Part shown: positions 10,857 through 20,842 of the stretch, in pieces | Layout of the letters: each line of letters opens with the position of its first letter | How positions within the stretch are numbered: position 1 is the stretch's first letter | DNA from: Mauremys mutica | Lineage: Eukaryota > Chordata > Testudines > Geoemydidae | DNA length: 64,000 nucleotides | Direction of reading: 5' to 3' | NCBI RefSeq assembly: GCF_020497125.1 | Contig: NW_025422890.1 | Coordinates: 62,001 to 126,000, forward strand | Made by a program: the position numbers and the translations under genes | Notes under the pieces: model-generated | The model's database searches: none | Seen by the model: the letters and a program-made list of their open reading frames with translations, nothing else | Told to the model about the DNA's origin: nothing

Positions 10857-11071
10857 CAGGGGTCCCCAACCTTTTCCTCTTGTGGGGGCCAGATGAAGGA
10901 CCATGGCAGCGGTTGAGCATCCACCGAAATGCCACTGAATTTCAGCGGCATTTCGGTGGCAACGCCTCTTGATGACATCAGCTGATGCTCGACCGCCGGC
11001 CAGGATGCGGGCGCATTTAGATGCCCCCATGGGCGCCATGGCACCCACGGGCACTGTGTTGGGGTCTTCTG
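10857..11071. mobile_element. hAT-like MITE inserted in a V segment
   Basis: The left end CAGGGGTCCCCAACC is typical of hAT elements. The right end TGTTGGGGTCTTCTG is a decayed inverse. Flanking 8-mers CCCTAATA (10849-10856) and CCCCAACA (11072-11079) may be a target duplication. The internal AATGCCACTGAATTTCAGCGGCATTT is palindromic. It interrupts the V remnant at 11080-11182. Confidence 0.6.
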
Positions 11072-11079
11072 CCCCAACA

Positions 11080-11182
11080 GCTGTAAAGGTGTAGCCAGAG
11101 GTTGTATATGTCACCTTCACAGACTCTCCAGGCTTCTTGACTTCTGGCCCAGACTGGGTCAGCTGGATTTGGGAGCTGACTT
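11080..11182 (-). pseudogene. IGHV FR1 fragment of a different V family
   Basis: After an acceptor ending TTGACAG (11183-11184) the minus strand encodes [20 protein letters not shown] and then SGYTFT, an IGHV FR1 of a type unlike the two VESGG segments. The first conserved cysteine is replaced by tyrosine (VTYTTSG). The V exon stops at CDR1, where a hAT element begins. FR2, FR3 and the recombination signal are absent. No leader was identified upstream. Confidence 0.8.
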
Positions 11183-11189
11183 CTGTCAA

Positions 11190-11934
11190 TAAACAACAAT
11201 AAAACCCCAGTTAATTCCATTTTTCCCCTCCTCTTCCAACGTTTATCCAAGTCTTTCTGTTGCTCTCCTCACAACAGTTTCTGATCTTCTAATTAATTTA
11301 GTCACACCACCCTGCTGTGAAGTAGGAAAGTACAGTTATTCTCATGTTTAAGGGATTTTGACACCTGCTTCCCATTAAAGATTAATGAAAATTGGGTATC
11401 CAAATCCACAAGGTTGCTTTAAAATTCCACACTGTGATTTGTTCAGAGCTAGGATTTTAAATCCAGAATTCCTGAATCCATTTTTGCAGATATCTTACAC
11501 TGCACATCTGGCTGTGACTGGTGTCCTAGTGGGGGATAGCTGTGGTCACTGCATTAGGGTGAACTGCAAGGAATGGAGCAGACAATCCCCATAAATTGGG
11601 TGGATATTCCAATACTTATAACTTCACATACAAAAATGATACATGAATACAGATAGCATAATCATAACCAGCAATTCATAACCTTTTCATAGACACCTCA
11701 TTAGACAACCTTTGTACAATATTTGCTGCAAATATATAACAGTGGTTGCAACAATGAAGAGGACTCAGAGGGTCCCTTATTCTGTGCTGTGAAGCGCCTG
11801 GGCTGGGGGTTCATGTCTGTGCTTTTACCTAAGGGAGAAATAAAATGATCTCAAATCCCAAGACATCCTTCCCTGGCCTGATAGAGCGTGTTCTGGGGCC
11901 AGGGAAAAGCTTCCCTTATTCCTCCTTGCCTTTG
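11190..11934. other. No gene seen
   Basis: AT-rich flank of the V remnant with no supported feature. Confidence 0.4.
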
Positions 11935-11942
11935 GGTTAGAC

Positions 11943-12679
11943 CAGGGGTGGGAAAGCTATGTCCCGTGGGCTGGATCTGGCCCATCAAGGCTTTGGATCT
12001 GGCCCATGGGATTGCCACCCCCTGGTGCCACGGGTCTCTTGCTGCTCCCAGAAGCAGCCGGCATCACGTCCCTGCAGCCCCTGAGGAAGGATGGGCAGAG
12101 GGCTCTGCACACTGTCCTCACCTGCAGGCACCAACCCCCACAACTGCCATTGGCCAGGAATGGGGGACCATGGCCAATGGGAGCTTTGGGGGAGGTACCC
12201 ACAGGTGAGGGCAGCATGCGGAGCCCTCTGCCCCCTCCCCCCCAGGACCACAGGGACGTGGTGCCAGCTGCTGCCAGGAGTGGTGCGAGATCAGGGCAGG
12301 CAGGCAGGGAGCCTGCCTTACCCGGGTGCACGCCGCTGCCACTCCAGGGCCACTCCAGGTAAGTGGCACTGGGCAGGAGCCTGCCCCTGCACCCCTCCTG
12401 CACCCGAACCCTCTGCCTTGAGTCCCCTCTCACATCCCTCCCTCTGCTCTGAGCCCCCTCCCCCTGCTCTGAGCCCCCTTCTGCACCCAACCCCCTGCCC
12501 TGTGCCCCCTTGTACACCCCACAACCCTCCTCCACCCCAACCCCTTGCCCTGAGCCCCTTCCCGCACACTGCACCCCTCCTGAACCCCAGTCCCCTGCCC
12601 CAGCCTTACATTCATGGCCCTGCATGCAATTTCCCCACCCAGGTGTGGCCCTTGGGCCAAAAAGTTTGCCCACCCCTAG
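11943..12679. mobile_element. hAT-type non-autonomous transposon with perfect 8-bp target duplication
   Basis: The left end CAGGGGTGGGAAAGCT and right end AAGTTTGCCCACCCCTA are inverted repeats. GGTTAGAC occurs immediately outside both ends (11935-11942 and 12680-12687). The interior is C-rich and contains a degenerate tandem motif (CTGCACCCCTCCTGCACC-like, about 12370-12600) that opens long frames on both strands. No transposase is encoded. Confidence 0.9.
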
Positions 12680-12735
12680 GTTAGACTGTGAGAGACAAGA
12701 GTATTTGGCAGCATTCGGACTCACTCCTGTTGCTG

Positions 12736-13018
12736 GTCTACACTAAGGGGAAAAATCGATATAAGATACGCAACTTCAGCTACGTGAATAACGTAGCTGA
12801 AGTCGAAGTATCTTATATCGATAACTTACCCATCCTCACGGCGCGGGATCGATCTCCGGGGCTCTCCATATCGACGCCGCCACCGCCGTTCGCGGTGGTG
12901 GAGTTCCGGAATCGATATAAGCGCGTTCGGGGATCGATATATCGCGTCTAGATGAGACGCGATATATCGATCCCTGAAAAATCGATCGCTACCCGCCGAT
13001 ACGGCGGGTAGTGTAGAC
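12736..13018. mobile_element. Foldback MITE with three internal hairpins
   Basis: Ends GTCTACACTA (12736-12745) and TAGTGTAGAC (13009-13018) are perfect inverses. Inside are three long hairpins: ATCGATATAAGATAC with its inverse (about 12757-12822), a GATCGATATATCGCGTCT palindrome (about 12932-12972), and TACCCGCC/GGCGGGTA (about 12990-13010). Related copies lie at 16502-16758, 41424-41616 and 52722-52986, with a half copy near 28378. It is non-coding. Confidence 0.8.
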
Positions 13019-13029
13019 GTTCCCGCACC

Positions 13030-14037
13030 CATTCACACACATCCTTAAGAAAGCGACACTGAGGCCAAATCACAGTCTGGGCTGGATTGTTTTTGAATGA
13101 GAGAGCTGCCTCAATCTATAAGATTTCTCTCAAAATCCCAGCACTGTGTGTTACAGTGCGACCAAGTGTCGCTGAAGGGAGAATGAGCCGAGCTGCACGG
13201 ACACTGTGGAGCGATGGGCAATCAGGAATATTATCTGGCAATTAGAGACCTAAAACCTGACTTTATTCCTGGCCTGGTGGCACTTTCCATCTGCAGCCCC
13301 CACGCGACACCTGGGCACACGGCTTCCCTTGGCCTGGCACAGTGTGTTTTCGGGCTCTGTCTGAGTCCCAGAGACAATGAAGACTGGCTTGTTTAGAATC
13401 ATGCGAGTCCTGACATTTAACACTGAGGTGGCGCCTAATGTAGGGTGGGACTTTCACAGAAGGCTGAGGGAAGCCCGGGACCTATTTCAGTGGGACCCGG
13501 GTTGTCTGTCCTTCTTGGCCCCACCTCTCTCCAGCCCGGCTCAGCGTCTCCCTCCGCACCCGCCTGACTCTGAGTGAGTCCAGTGACCCCATCGTAGCGC
13601 CCTTAGTCACAGGACTGTCCCCAATGCCCTGAGTGCCAAGAGTGGGCTGAGACTGAGTGATGGCATCACGGGCCGAGGGGGGGGGTCTGTTATCTCCATG
13701 GTGACTCTGTCACATTGTGGCACTTTATTGTGGGTCGGGATGTCTCAGCTCCACCCACTGACACCCGCGGAGAGTCCGGGTGGTGATTTCCCAATGTCCG
13801 TGGGGTGAAAACAATCCACGAGCCGCTTGGGAAAGTCCCGGCGGTGCCACATCCTCAGGCTCAGCGGAGTGGGGTTTGTTCAGGCGCTGGGTGATCTCTG
13901 CCCACAGCCCCGCCCGGACTCTGAATGGTCCATTTCCATATCCAGCCTCCAGCTCTCCGTGCCTCAGTCTCCCCTCTCTGACCCAGGGGCTGGGATAGTT
14001 CCCGGCCTCCCGGCGGCGTTGTGGGGACAAAGGCGAT
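13030..14037. other. No gene seen
   Basis: GC-rich sequence with short open frames but no recognisable domain, splice pattern or RNA. Confidence 0.35.
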
Positions 14038-14320
14038 CAGGGCCTGCTCTAGGTTTTTTTGCCGCACCCAGGAAAAAGAAATTTGGCTGCCCCCACCCCA
14101 GCCGTGGGCTCTCCCCCACACCCAACTGCTGCCCCAGCTCTGGATTGGGGTTCACAGATGAAGTGGGGGATCTCTGTGCCGCAGGCCCAGAGGGGCTCTG
14201 GGCAGGAAGGGGAGACACGTTGCCCGGGAACGGAAGGGTTAAAACCAGGGCTGGCTCTAGCTTTTTTGTTGCCCCAAGCAAAACAAAAATATTGCCCCCT
14301 CTTTTAGCTTTTGCATATGT
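14038..14320. mobile_element. Two hAT-end fragments
   Basis: CAGGGCCTGCTCTAGG at 14038 and CAGGGCTGGCTCTAGC at 14246 resemble the terminal sequence of the GC-rich hAT MITEs at 6469 and 14889. Both are followed by GCCGC/TTGCCCC-type sequence, but right ends were not found. Confidence 0.4.
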
Positions 14321-14384
14321 TTGCACAGCCCCTGATTTGCGTTGTTTCCCATTCTGCTCAGCAATGGCTGATGATGGCTCTGTA

Positions 14385-14624
14385 ACCTCAGAGGTGTAGC
14401 CGTGTTAGTCTGGATCTGTAAAAGCAGCAAAGAGTCCTGTGGCATCTTATGGACTAACAGACATTTTGGAGCATGAACTTTCGTGGGTGAATACCCACTT
14501 CGTCGGATGCAAGTCTAGAAACGTCGGTCTTGCATCCGATGAAGTGGGTATTCACCCACGAAAGCTCATGCATCAAAACGTCTGTTAGTCTATAAGGTGC
14601 CACAGGACTCTTTGCTGCTTTCAT
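14385..14624. mobile_element. Penelope-type tail as a head-to-head inverted repeat
   Basis: Two inverted arms (about 14421-14513 and 14530-14622) are almost identical and separated by about 17 bases. Each holds GCATCCGAYGAAGTGGG, a loop, CCCACGAAAG and the common reptile tail GTGCCACAGGACTCTTTGCT. I assign it to Penelope-like retroelements from memory of this tail, not from a search. Each arm can fold CCGATGA + stem (GTGGGT/ACCCAC) + GAAA, a hammerhead-ribozyme-like core with one changed position. Confidence 0.6.
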
Positions 14625-14888
14625 TCCAAGGGCATCTCTTAGACTCAAAAGAAAGACGGGGCTTGTATTCGTCACTGGGTTTATTGGGGGCAACTTGTCT
14701 TATTAAAGGGGAATCTCTTTTGCATTTGCTCTTCTTTCAGCGCAGAACTTCACTTCCCACCCAGACTGGAAGCGAGATCAGAGAGTCTAAAACCCACCAG
14801 TGTTTCTTTCCCCGCTTCTCCCTCCTTTCGGTAAAAGGCTCCTGGTGTCTTTCCCTTTCACCTTCATTGGAAGGGATGTCCCCTGACC

Positions 14889-15255
14889 CAGGGGCGGCTC
14901 TACAAATTTGGCCGCCCCAAGCAATCATGCCCGGGAGGCGCCCCCGAGCCGCGGGAGCAGCGGACCTCCCGCGGGCATGACTGCGGAGGGTCCGCTGGTC
15001 GCGCGGCTCGGCTGGACCTCCCGCAGCTGCGGGCGGTTCGCTGGTCCGGCGGCTCCGGTTGAGCTGCCGCAGGCATGCCTGCGGGAGCTCCAGCCGAGCC
15101 GCGGGACCAGCGAACCGTCCGCAGTCATGCCTGCGGGAGGTCCACTGGAGCCGCCGGCCGAGCGTCCCCTCCGCAGTCATGCCTGCGGCAGGTCCGCTGC
15201 TCCCAGGGCTGCCCCAGGCGGGTGCTTGCCCCGCTGGGCTCTGGAGCCGGCCCTG
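14889..15255. mobile_element. hAT-type GC-rich MITE with perfect target duplication
   Basis: Ends CAGGGGCGGCTCTA and GGAGCCGGCCCTG are inverses. CCCTGACC flanks both sides (14881-14888 and 15256-15263). The interior contains repeated GGTCCGCTG/CATGCCTGCGG blocks in both orientations, as in the element at 6469. Confidence 0.9.
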
Positions 15256-15407
15256 CCCTGACCCCCCCCAGTCCCCGCTTTCCCATCAGCACCCTCCTTC
15301 CAGTGACCTGCTTCTGTAATGCCACCCCCTGAGGGAGCTCAAGCGAGTCATTGCCCTGGGGATGAAGGGGGAGCATGTGTTACGGTATAGAGCGGCGGGA
15401 GATGTTG

Positions 15408-16153
15408 GTACGATGGGTTTGAGTGCTGGGAATTGGGGGCTTTGGGGGATGGGTTATAGGACTGTGGCAGAGAATGGGGGGCTGGTGGGATGGGTTTGAG
15501 GAGCATAGCAGAGAATGGGGTGTGTGGGGGATGGGTTTGAGCGCTGTGGTAGGGAATGGGGGGCTGTGATCGGGCGGTGGAGGATGGGTTTGCGGGCTGT
15601 GGCAGGGAATGGGGGGCTGTGGGAGATGGGTTTGAGCGCTGTGGCAGGGAATGGGGTGTGTGGGGGATGGGTTTGAGCACTGTGCCAGGGAATGGGGGGC
15701 TGTGGGGGTCGGGTTTGAGCGCTGTGGCAGGGAATGGGGGGCTGTGGGGGATGGGTTTGCGGGCTGTGGCAGGGAATGGGGGGCTGTGGGGGATGGGTTT
15801 CAGGTCTGTGGCAGGGAATGGGGGGCTGTGGGGGATGGGTTTGCGGGCTGTGGCAGGGAATGGGGGGCTGGCGGGGATGGGTTTCAGGTCTGTGGCAGGG
15901 AATGGGGGGCTGTGGGGGATGGGTTTGTGGGCTGTGGGAGGGAATGGGGGGCTGTGGGGTGGGTTTGAGCGCTGTAGCAGGGAATGAGGGGCGGAGGGGG
16001 ATGGGTTTGAGCTCTGTGGCAGGGAATGGGGGGCTGTGGGGGTCGGGTTTGAGCGCTGTGGTAGGGAATGGGGGGCTGTGGGGGATGGGTTTGAGGGGTG
16101 TGACAGGGAATGGGGGGCTGTGGGGGTGGGTTTGAGGGCTGTGGAGGGGTTCG
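15408..16153 (+). repeat. 42-bp G-rich minisatellite array 1
   Basis: About 17 head-to-tail copies of a 42-base unit (core GGCTGTGGGGGATGGGTTTG, then AGCGCTGTGGCAGGGAATGG). The G-rich strand is plus. The array ends exactly where a tRNA-Asn-like sequence begins. Frames across it are open because the unit is 14 codons long. They give repetitive Gly/Trp-rich or Pro/His-rich peptides and are not genes. Confidence 0.95.
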
Positions 16154-16231
16154 GGGCTGTGGTGGAGCACACTGGGTCAGCGCATTCAGCTGTTAACCCA
16201 AAGGATGGTGATTTGAGCCCACCCAGGGACG
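16154..16231 (+). pseudogene. tRNA-Asn (GTT)-like sequence
   Basis: TCAGCTGTTAACCCAAAGG carries a GTT anticodon (16192-16194) in a CTGTTAA loop, followed by the T-arm and 3' acceptor pattern GAGCCCACCCAGGGACG of vertebrate tRNA-Asn. The anticodon stem has two mismatches. The 5' acceptor strand is replaced by minisatellite sequence, so it cannot form a normal tRNA. The same sequence sits at the array edge at 41887 and 52374. Confidence 0.75.
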
Positions 16232-16501
16232 GTACTGACCCTATACTACCTCCTTGGACCCTCAAAGGAACCCTTTTGCCGCTTCAGAGCTGTCCCTGCT
16301 GGCCTCAGCGTGTTCAGCTCGTGGCCCGAAGAGTGCGCTGGCTGCGACACAAAAATCCATCTCCCAGCAGCCATGCCGGGGGCTCGGGCTTAATCCTCAA
16401 GGCCGAGCGCAAAACCCTTCAGCCGGGCATCTTTTGCTCCCTTTCCGCTTCTGCCCAAGCAGCAAGGGAGACACAGAGGGGACATGCCGGCTCTAAGGGT
16501 A

Positions 16502-16758
16502 TGTCTACGGGTAGCGATCGGTTTATCAGGGATCGATAGATCGCTTCTCATCTAGACGCGATATATCGATCCCCGAACGCACTCCCATCAACCCCAGAAC
16601 TCCACCAGGGCGAGCGGCGGTAGCGGAGTCGACAGGGGGAGCCGCGGCCGTCGATCCCACGCCGCGAGGAAAGTCGAAATAAGAGACTTCGACTTCAGGC
16701 AAGCTATTCCCCTAGCTGAAGTTGTGTATCTTACATCGATCCCCCCCCAGTGTAGGCC
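16502..16758 (+). mobile_element. Foldback MITE, second copy
   Basis: It begins TGTCTACGGGTAGCGATCG and ends CAGTGTAGGCC, with internal CTAGACGCGATATATCGAT and AAGTCGAAATAAGAGACTT hairpins as in the element at 12736. Compared with the copy at 52722 it lacks about nine bases near 16668. Confidence 0.75.
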
Positions 16759-16798
16759 AGGCCTAGGAGTGCCTCCCTCCCACTTCCCTGTTGGCTGC

Positions 16799-17030
16799 TG
16801 TGATAAATGGGGGGGCGGGCGTAGCTCCCTTTTGTGGACACCCAGCCAGCCAGTTAGCTATAAAGTCCCTCTTGGTGGCTGTTCTCTGCTTGTTTTACCT
16901 GTAAAGGGTTAAAAAAGCCTCCCTGCATAGGTAAAAGAAAGGGAGTTGGGCCTCTGATCAAAAGAGCCAATGGGAGGGCTTTTTAAAAATGGAAAAAAAA
17001 CCCTACCACTGTGATTTGGGAGCAATTTCC
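16799..17030 (+). mobile_element. LTR fragment
   Basis: It begins TGTGATAAATGGGGGG and contains CACCCAGCCAGCCAGTTAGC and a CCTGTAAAGGGTTAAAAA block. I recognise this as a common turtle LTR-type sequence from memory. No partner LTR or internal region is present. Copies are in the mirror arm (about 41150-41390) and at 53027-53255. Confidence 0.5.
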
Positions 17031-17165
17031 ACCCCTTTTGCATGGGTGCAGGTGAGGTAATTAATTGGGCCCTCTGGTTTTTCTCTAGGATTGACCCACC
17101 TTGCCCCATCCCAAGATAAGGTGCAGGGCCAATCATGGAAGAATAGTGTCAGGGGAGGCAAAGGG

Positions 17166-17257
17166 CCTGATTCTGATCTCAAGTTTGGTGTAAAACAGGA
17201 GTAACTCGATGGATGCCAATGTTGGGACATTAGTGTAAATGAGACCAGAATCTATCT
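17166..17257. mobile_element. Short MITE-like inverted repeat
   Basis: GATTCTGATCTCA at the left and TGAGACCAGAATC at the right bracket about 60 bases containing GTGTAAA and GGAGTAACT. This looks like a miniature DNA element. A mirror copy lies at about 40930-41020. Confidence 0.5.
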
Positions 17258-17498
17258 CTGTGGTTGCCTGGTAAATTTCATTCCCCATTCAGGGCAATTG
17301 CTTCCTCCTCCTATTCGCGTAAGGGATTTGCTCCTTAAAATAGGACAAAAGGAAAGGGGAAAGAAATGGTGACTGACAGAATAAGAAGCTTAAGCCTGCA
17401 AAGCAGGAAGGTCACATCAAGCCTGGGACGATAAGAGCCAAGGTCAGCGAAGAGCAGGGCGCTTGGTGCCAAGGTCACTCAGAGACAAAAAATGAGAG

Positions 17499-18189
17499 TG
17501 TGACGCACTGGGACTGTTCTTACTGTCAGGGCCGGCTCCAGACCGCAGTGCGCATTTTCCCGGCAGGGCGTCAGGCGGCTCCGGCGGACCTTCCGTGGTC
17601 ATGCCTGCGGGAGGTCCACCGGAGGCGCGGGACCACCGGAGCCTCCGCAGGCACGTCTACAAGAGGTCCCGCGAAGTCAGGGGACCGGCAACCGGTAGCT
17701 CGCCCCCTGCGGCGCGCCGCCCTGCTTGGGGCGGCCGCATTCCTAGAGCAGCCCCTGCTTACTGTGGTCTGTGAATGCTGCGTGGGGGTGGTTGGCCTGG
17801 GAGAAAGGTCTGCACTGGGAGATGGGAGACTGGCCTTGAGGGAAGATGCCTGAGCATGTAATGTGAGAACCCAGGAAGGGGTTAGAGGCCAGGTGACACC
17901 TCTGCCTGGGAAGCTGAACAAAGGCCTGGGGGAGGAGACGCTGGGGAGTGAGGGGGTTTTCAGGAGCTGGCTGGGGAATGGAGGGAAGCACAGACAGGGC
18001 TCTGACCCCCGAAGGGGGCAGTGGTGCTCCTGGGACCCCAAGATGGATCTAATTGGGGAGGATCCTGTTGTCTGTGCCTGCAAAACCTGTCTTGGACTGT
18101 GTTCCTGTCGTCTAAATAAACCTGCTTTACCGGCTGGCTGAGAGTCATGGTGGGGGTGCAGGGCCTTGACTCCCCCACACTCCGTGACA
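17499..18189 (+). mobile_element. LTR with a nested hAT MITE
   Basis: The LTR starts TGTGACGCACTGGGACTG and ends CACACTCCGTGACA, with GAGAG before and GAGAT after as a possible 5-bp target duplication. It contains a TCTAAATAAACCTGCTTTAC polyadenylation-type block and the GGCTGGCTGAGAGTCA motif. The MITE at 17527-17757 is inserted near its start. The mirror copy (40051-40681, minus) is cut off in its last part by a deletion. Confidence 0.7.
17527..17757. mobile_element. hAT-type MITE with perfect target duplication
   Basis: Ends are CAGGGCCGGCTCCAG and TAGAGCAGCCCCTG. CTTACTGT lies on both sides (17519-17526 and 17758-17765). The mirror arm holds the same insertion at 40424-40653 with the same duplicated 8-mer, so it predates the inverted duplication. 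Confidence 0.9.
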
Positions 18190-18878
18190 GAGATTGACAC
18201 TCATCTCTTGCTGTTCTGCTTACATATTACTATCTCTCCTTTCAGTTTCCCCTTTTCTCCACACACCCCCACACTGTCTCATTAAGAAACAGCTCATCTG
18301 CATAGGTCAACTTTCCTCTCATTCAGACTGATGCAACTCCACTGAGTTAATACTGATCGTCAACAGTGTAAGTGTGGAAAATCATGCCCCAAATCTCCTG
18401 CTAGCAAGAAGAGGCAACCCCTCAGCTGGTGCCATAGCTCCATCAGATCTGCCCCCAATAGCTTTTCTGGAGGAATGGGAAAGGCCGTTAAATATGGAAT
18501 AGCAGATCCACAGTCATTTTTGTTAAGGTTAGGACTGCTGTCATGGCAGCCACCCAGGAGGGATGGAAAAGAACAGACGCTTCTGTCTCAGATGCTGCAG
18601 GCAGGACACAAGGACAGCTAGCGCTTTCGGCCCCTGGATCCTGACTCATGCAATGGACTTGGGAGAACATCTCACTGTAGCTTTCTCATTCCCAGAGAGA
18701 TGCTGCTCACGCTGCTTCAGCCTGTGGTGCCGAGTACAGCGTATAACAGAGCTGAGTCATTTTTAAGGCCGGCCAGACTTGGAACAGACTAGAGAGAAAG
18801 AAAAAATGATAGGCTAGTATAGAGAAGTGGGGTGAAATGATGTACCAAGACAGAGACAGCAGGAATCTAAAGCATCAG

Positions 18879-19594
18879 TGTGACAAAGTGGGGATTTTCC
18901 CTTGTTATGGTGTAGGTGTGTCTTACTGTTGAGCCTATGTGAATTTTACTGTTTTGCATGAATACTGTGTGTGCCTCAGTTTCCCTGCATGCTGCACTAA
19001 TACCTCGGTGGTGGGAATAGGGGTGTGTGACTTTGGCTGAGACCTCAGGGGCAGGTGAGGCTGCTCCAGCTGCCTGCACATATGCTATGACTGGTGCTCT
19101 TTGTAACCTGATACCCAGGATGGGGACTACACCCAAGTGACGCCCAGGTGACTTGCCTGGCAAGCAGGACAAAGCCAAGGAGGCGGAGCAATGGGGGGTG
19201 CCGGAGGTCCGGTTGCTGGAATCTAGGCAGTCTGCTTGGGAGGACTGGTAGAGGGGGAGTCCAGAGCTTCTGGATGGACTTGGCTGAAAGTCACTGATTT
19301 CTCTGCTAACAAGTTCTATTCTACCCGCTGCATTCCTGTCAACTAATAAACCTTCTGTTTTACTAGCTGGCTGAGAGTCACTGCTGACTGCCGAGTTGGG
19401 GTGCAGGGCCCCGTCCGGGTGGACTCGCTGCAGGAAGCGCACAGTGTGGAAGGGGATGCTCAGATCCAGGAAGATCGAAGCTGTGTAAGCATCTTGCCCT
19501 GGAGACAGTGCGCTCACAAGGCGGAAGGTCCCCCAGAGACCTGACTGGCCTTATATGGAGAAGTTCCAGAACATAACCTGAGGACTCCGTGATT
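18879..19594 (+). mobile_element. LTR, related to 17499-18189, absent from the mirror arm
   Basis: It starts TGTGACAAAGTGGGGAT. It contains GTGCCTCAGTTTCCC, CTAATAAACCTTCTGTTTTA and GGCTGGCTGAGAGTCA, and ends GGACTCCGTGA. It belongs to the same LTR class as 17499-18189, in the same orientation, about 690 bases downstream. The right arm lacks the whole element through a deletion. Confidence 0.65.
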
Positions 19595-19599
19595 CGGGG

Positions 19600-20842
19600 A
19601 CTCTGAGACAGTCAGCTCCGATAATATGGTGATGCGCACCTTCTGAGAACAAAAATAAAGTATCCCAGAGATTATTTAGGGTGCAATTATAAGTAGGTGA
19701 GGGACATTTCCCTACTTTAGGGTGTGCGTGACTGGGGGGGACCACAGCCTCCCCCCCCCAAATTTGAGCCTGTAAGGTGGGCAATCCCAGGCCCAAAATT
19801 AGCAACTGAGCCCTACCTCATCCCCTCAGTGGCTGTGGGGCTAACCCCTGATTAGCAGATGTAAGAGCTCTGCTCCCCAGCTGACAAGCCAAGGTAGTAG
19901 CACTAGGCTCTGCCAGCCAGGGGAGCCAGAGGAAGGGGGACAACATCCCCCTCTTGTCATCACAGCTAGCCAGAGGCAAGGAAGGCCACATGAGAGGATG
20001 ATCCTAAAATGGTCATCAAGGGGTTATCCAGAATATTATGGCCTGGTGACATGCTTCACCCCATCCTGTTTAGTCAGTGGGGATTTTATCCCTGCCCCCT
20101 CTTGTAACTTGTGATGCGGTTGAAGGCAGCAGCAAGCTCCCAGCCTGCGGGGCGGGGACTAGGCTGGTTTCTGTTGCACAGAGCAGTCCTTTTATAGAAG
20201 GGCACCAGCCAGCTCCCTGTCCTGTGTGCGTTGGGGGAGAAGTTACTGGTGGGAGGATGGGGAGAGACACCCCTGTTAGGCTGGACCCAAAGGTGAGACA
20301 GAACATGCCTGGGACACACAGTGTGCTCCAGTAAGGAACACCCAGACTAAGCAGGACGGGGGGAGGGGGGGGCACAAGCACTAAAGGAGACATAGTGCTG
20401 GGGAGGTACACAGACATTTATCTATCGCCCACCAGCCATGGTGGGCCCTGTGGCACCACGGGAGTGGCAGTGGCGCCTGTCTCCATTTCCTGTCAGCCAC
20501 TGCCAGGCCCAGCTGGACTTCCCATTTCCAGTGTGAGTCCAGAAGCAGAACTTGCCATGAGGTGGTGCCGTGAAGGGTGGTGCTGTTGTCAGGCGAAAGC
20601 AAGAGGAGTAGGTGGGAATCCGTGCTACCATGGGGAGGTGACACCCTTGTTGTGAAAGGGCCCCGGCATTATGGGAGATGTCATCTCCCTGCCATGCCAT
20701 GCTCTGCACCGGACCCAGCCTGTGGAGCTGAAGTAGGGAACTCCATACCCCAACACATCAGGCACCCCCCATTCTCACTTCCCCTTGTCCCTGCCGCCAC
20801 CCCACCCCATCAGTTATAGAACGGGAGGAAACTTTACTTCTG
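19600..20842. other. No gene seen
   Basis: Sequence shared with the mirror arm (about 38561-39770). The longest frames show no domain. A C-run and AAATTTGAG block near 19746 differ in length between arms. Confidence 0.4.

Noticed and set aside
11957..12724. Long frames (up to 255 codons) on both strands
   Set aside because: They lie inside the hAT element with a C-rich internal repeat and cross its ends.
13827..14399. A 190-codon frame, plus strand
   Set aside because: It runs across hAT-end fragments and GC-rich sequence without any domain or splice pattern.
15348..16265. A 305-codon minus-strand frame over array 1
   Set aside because: Same repeat-driven frame, running through the tRNA-like sequence.
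20395..20655. Frames conserved between the two arms of palindrome 1
   Set aside because: Conservation is expected from the recent duplication and is no evidence of coding; no domain seen.
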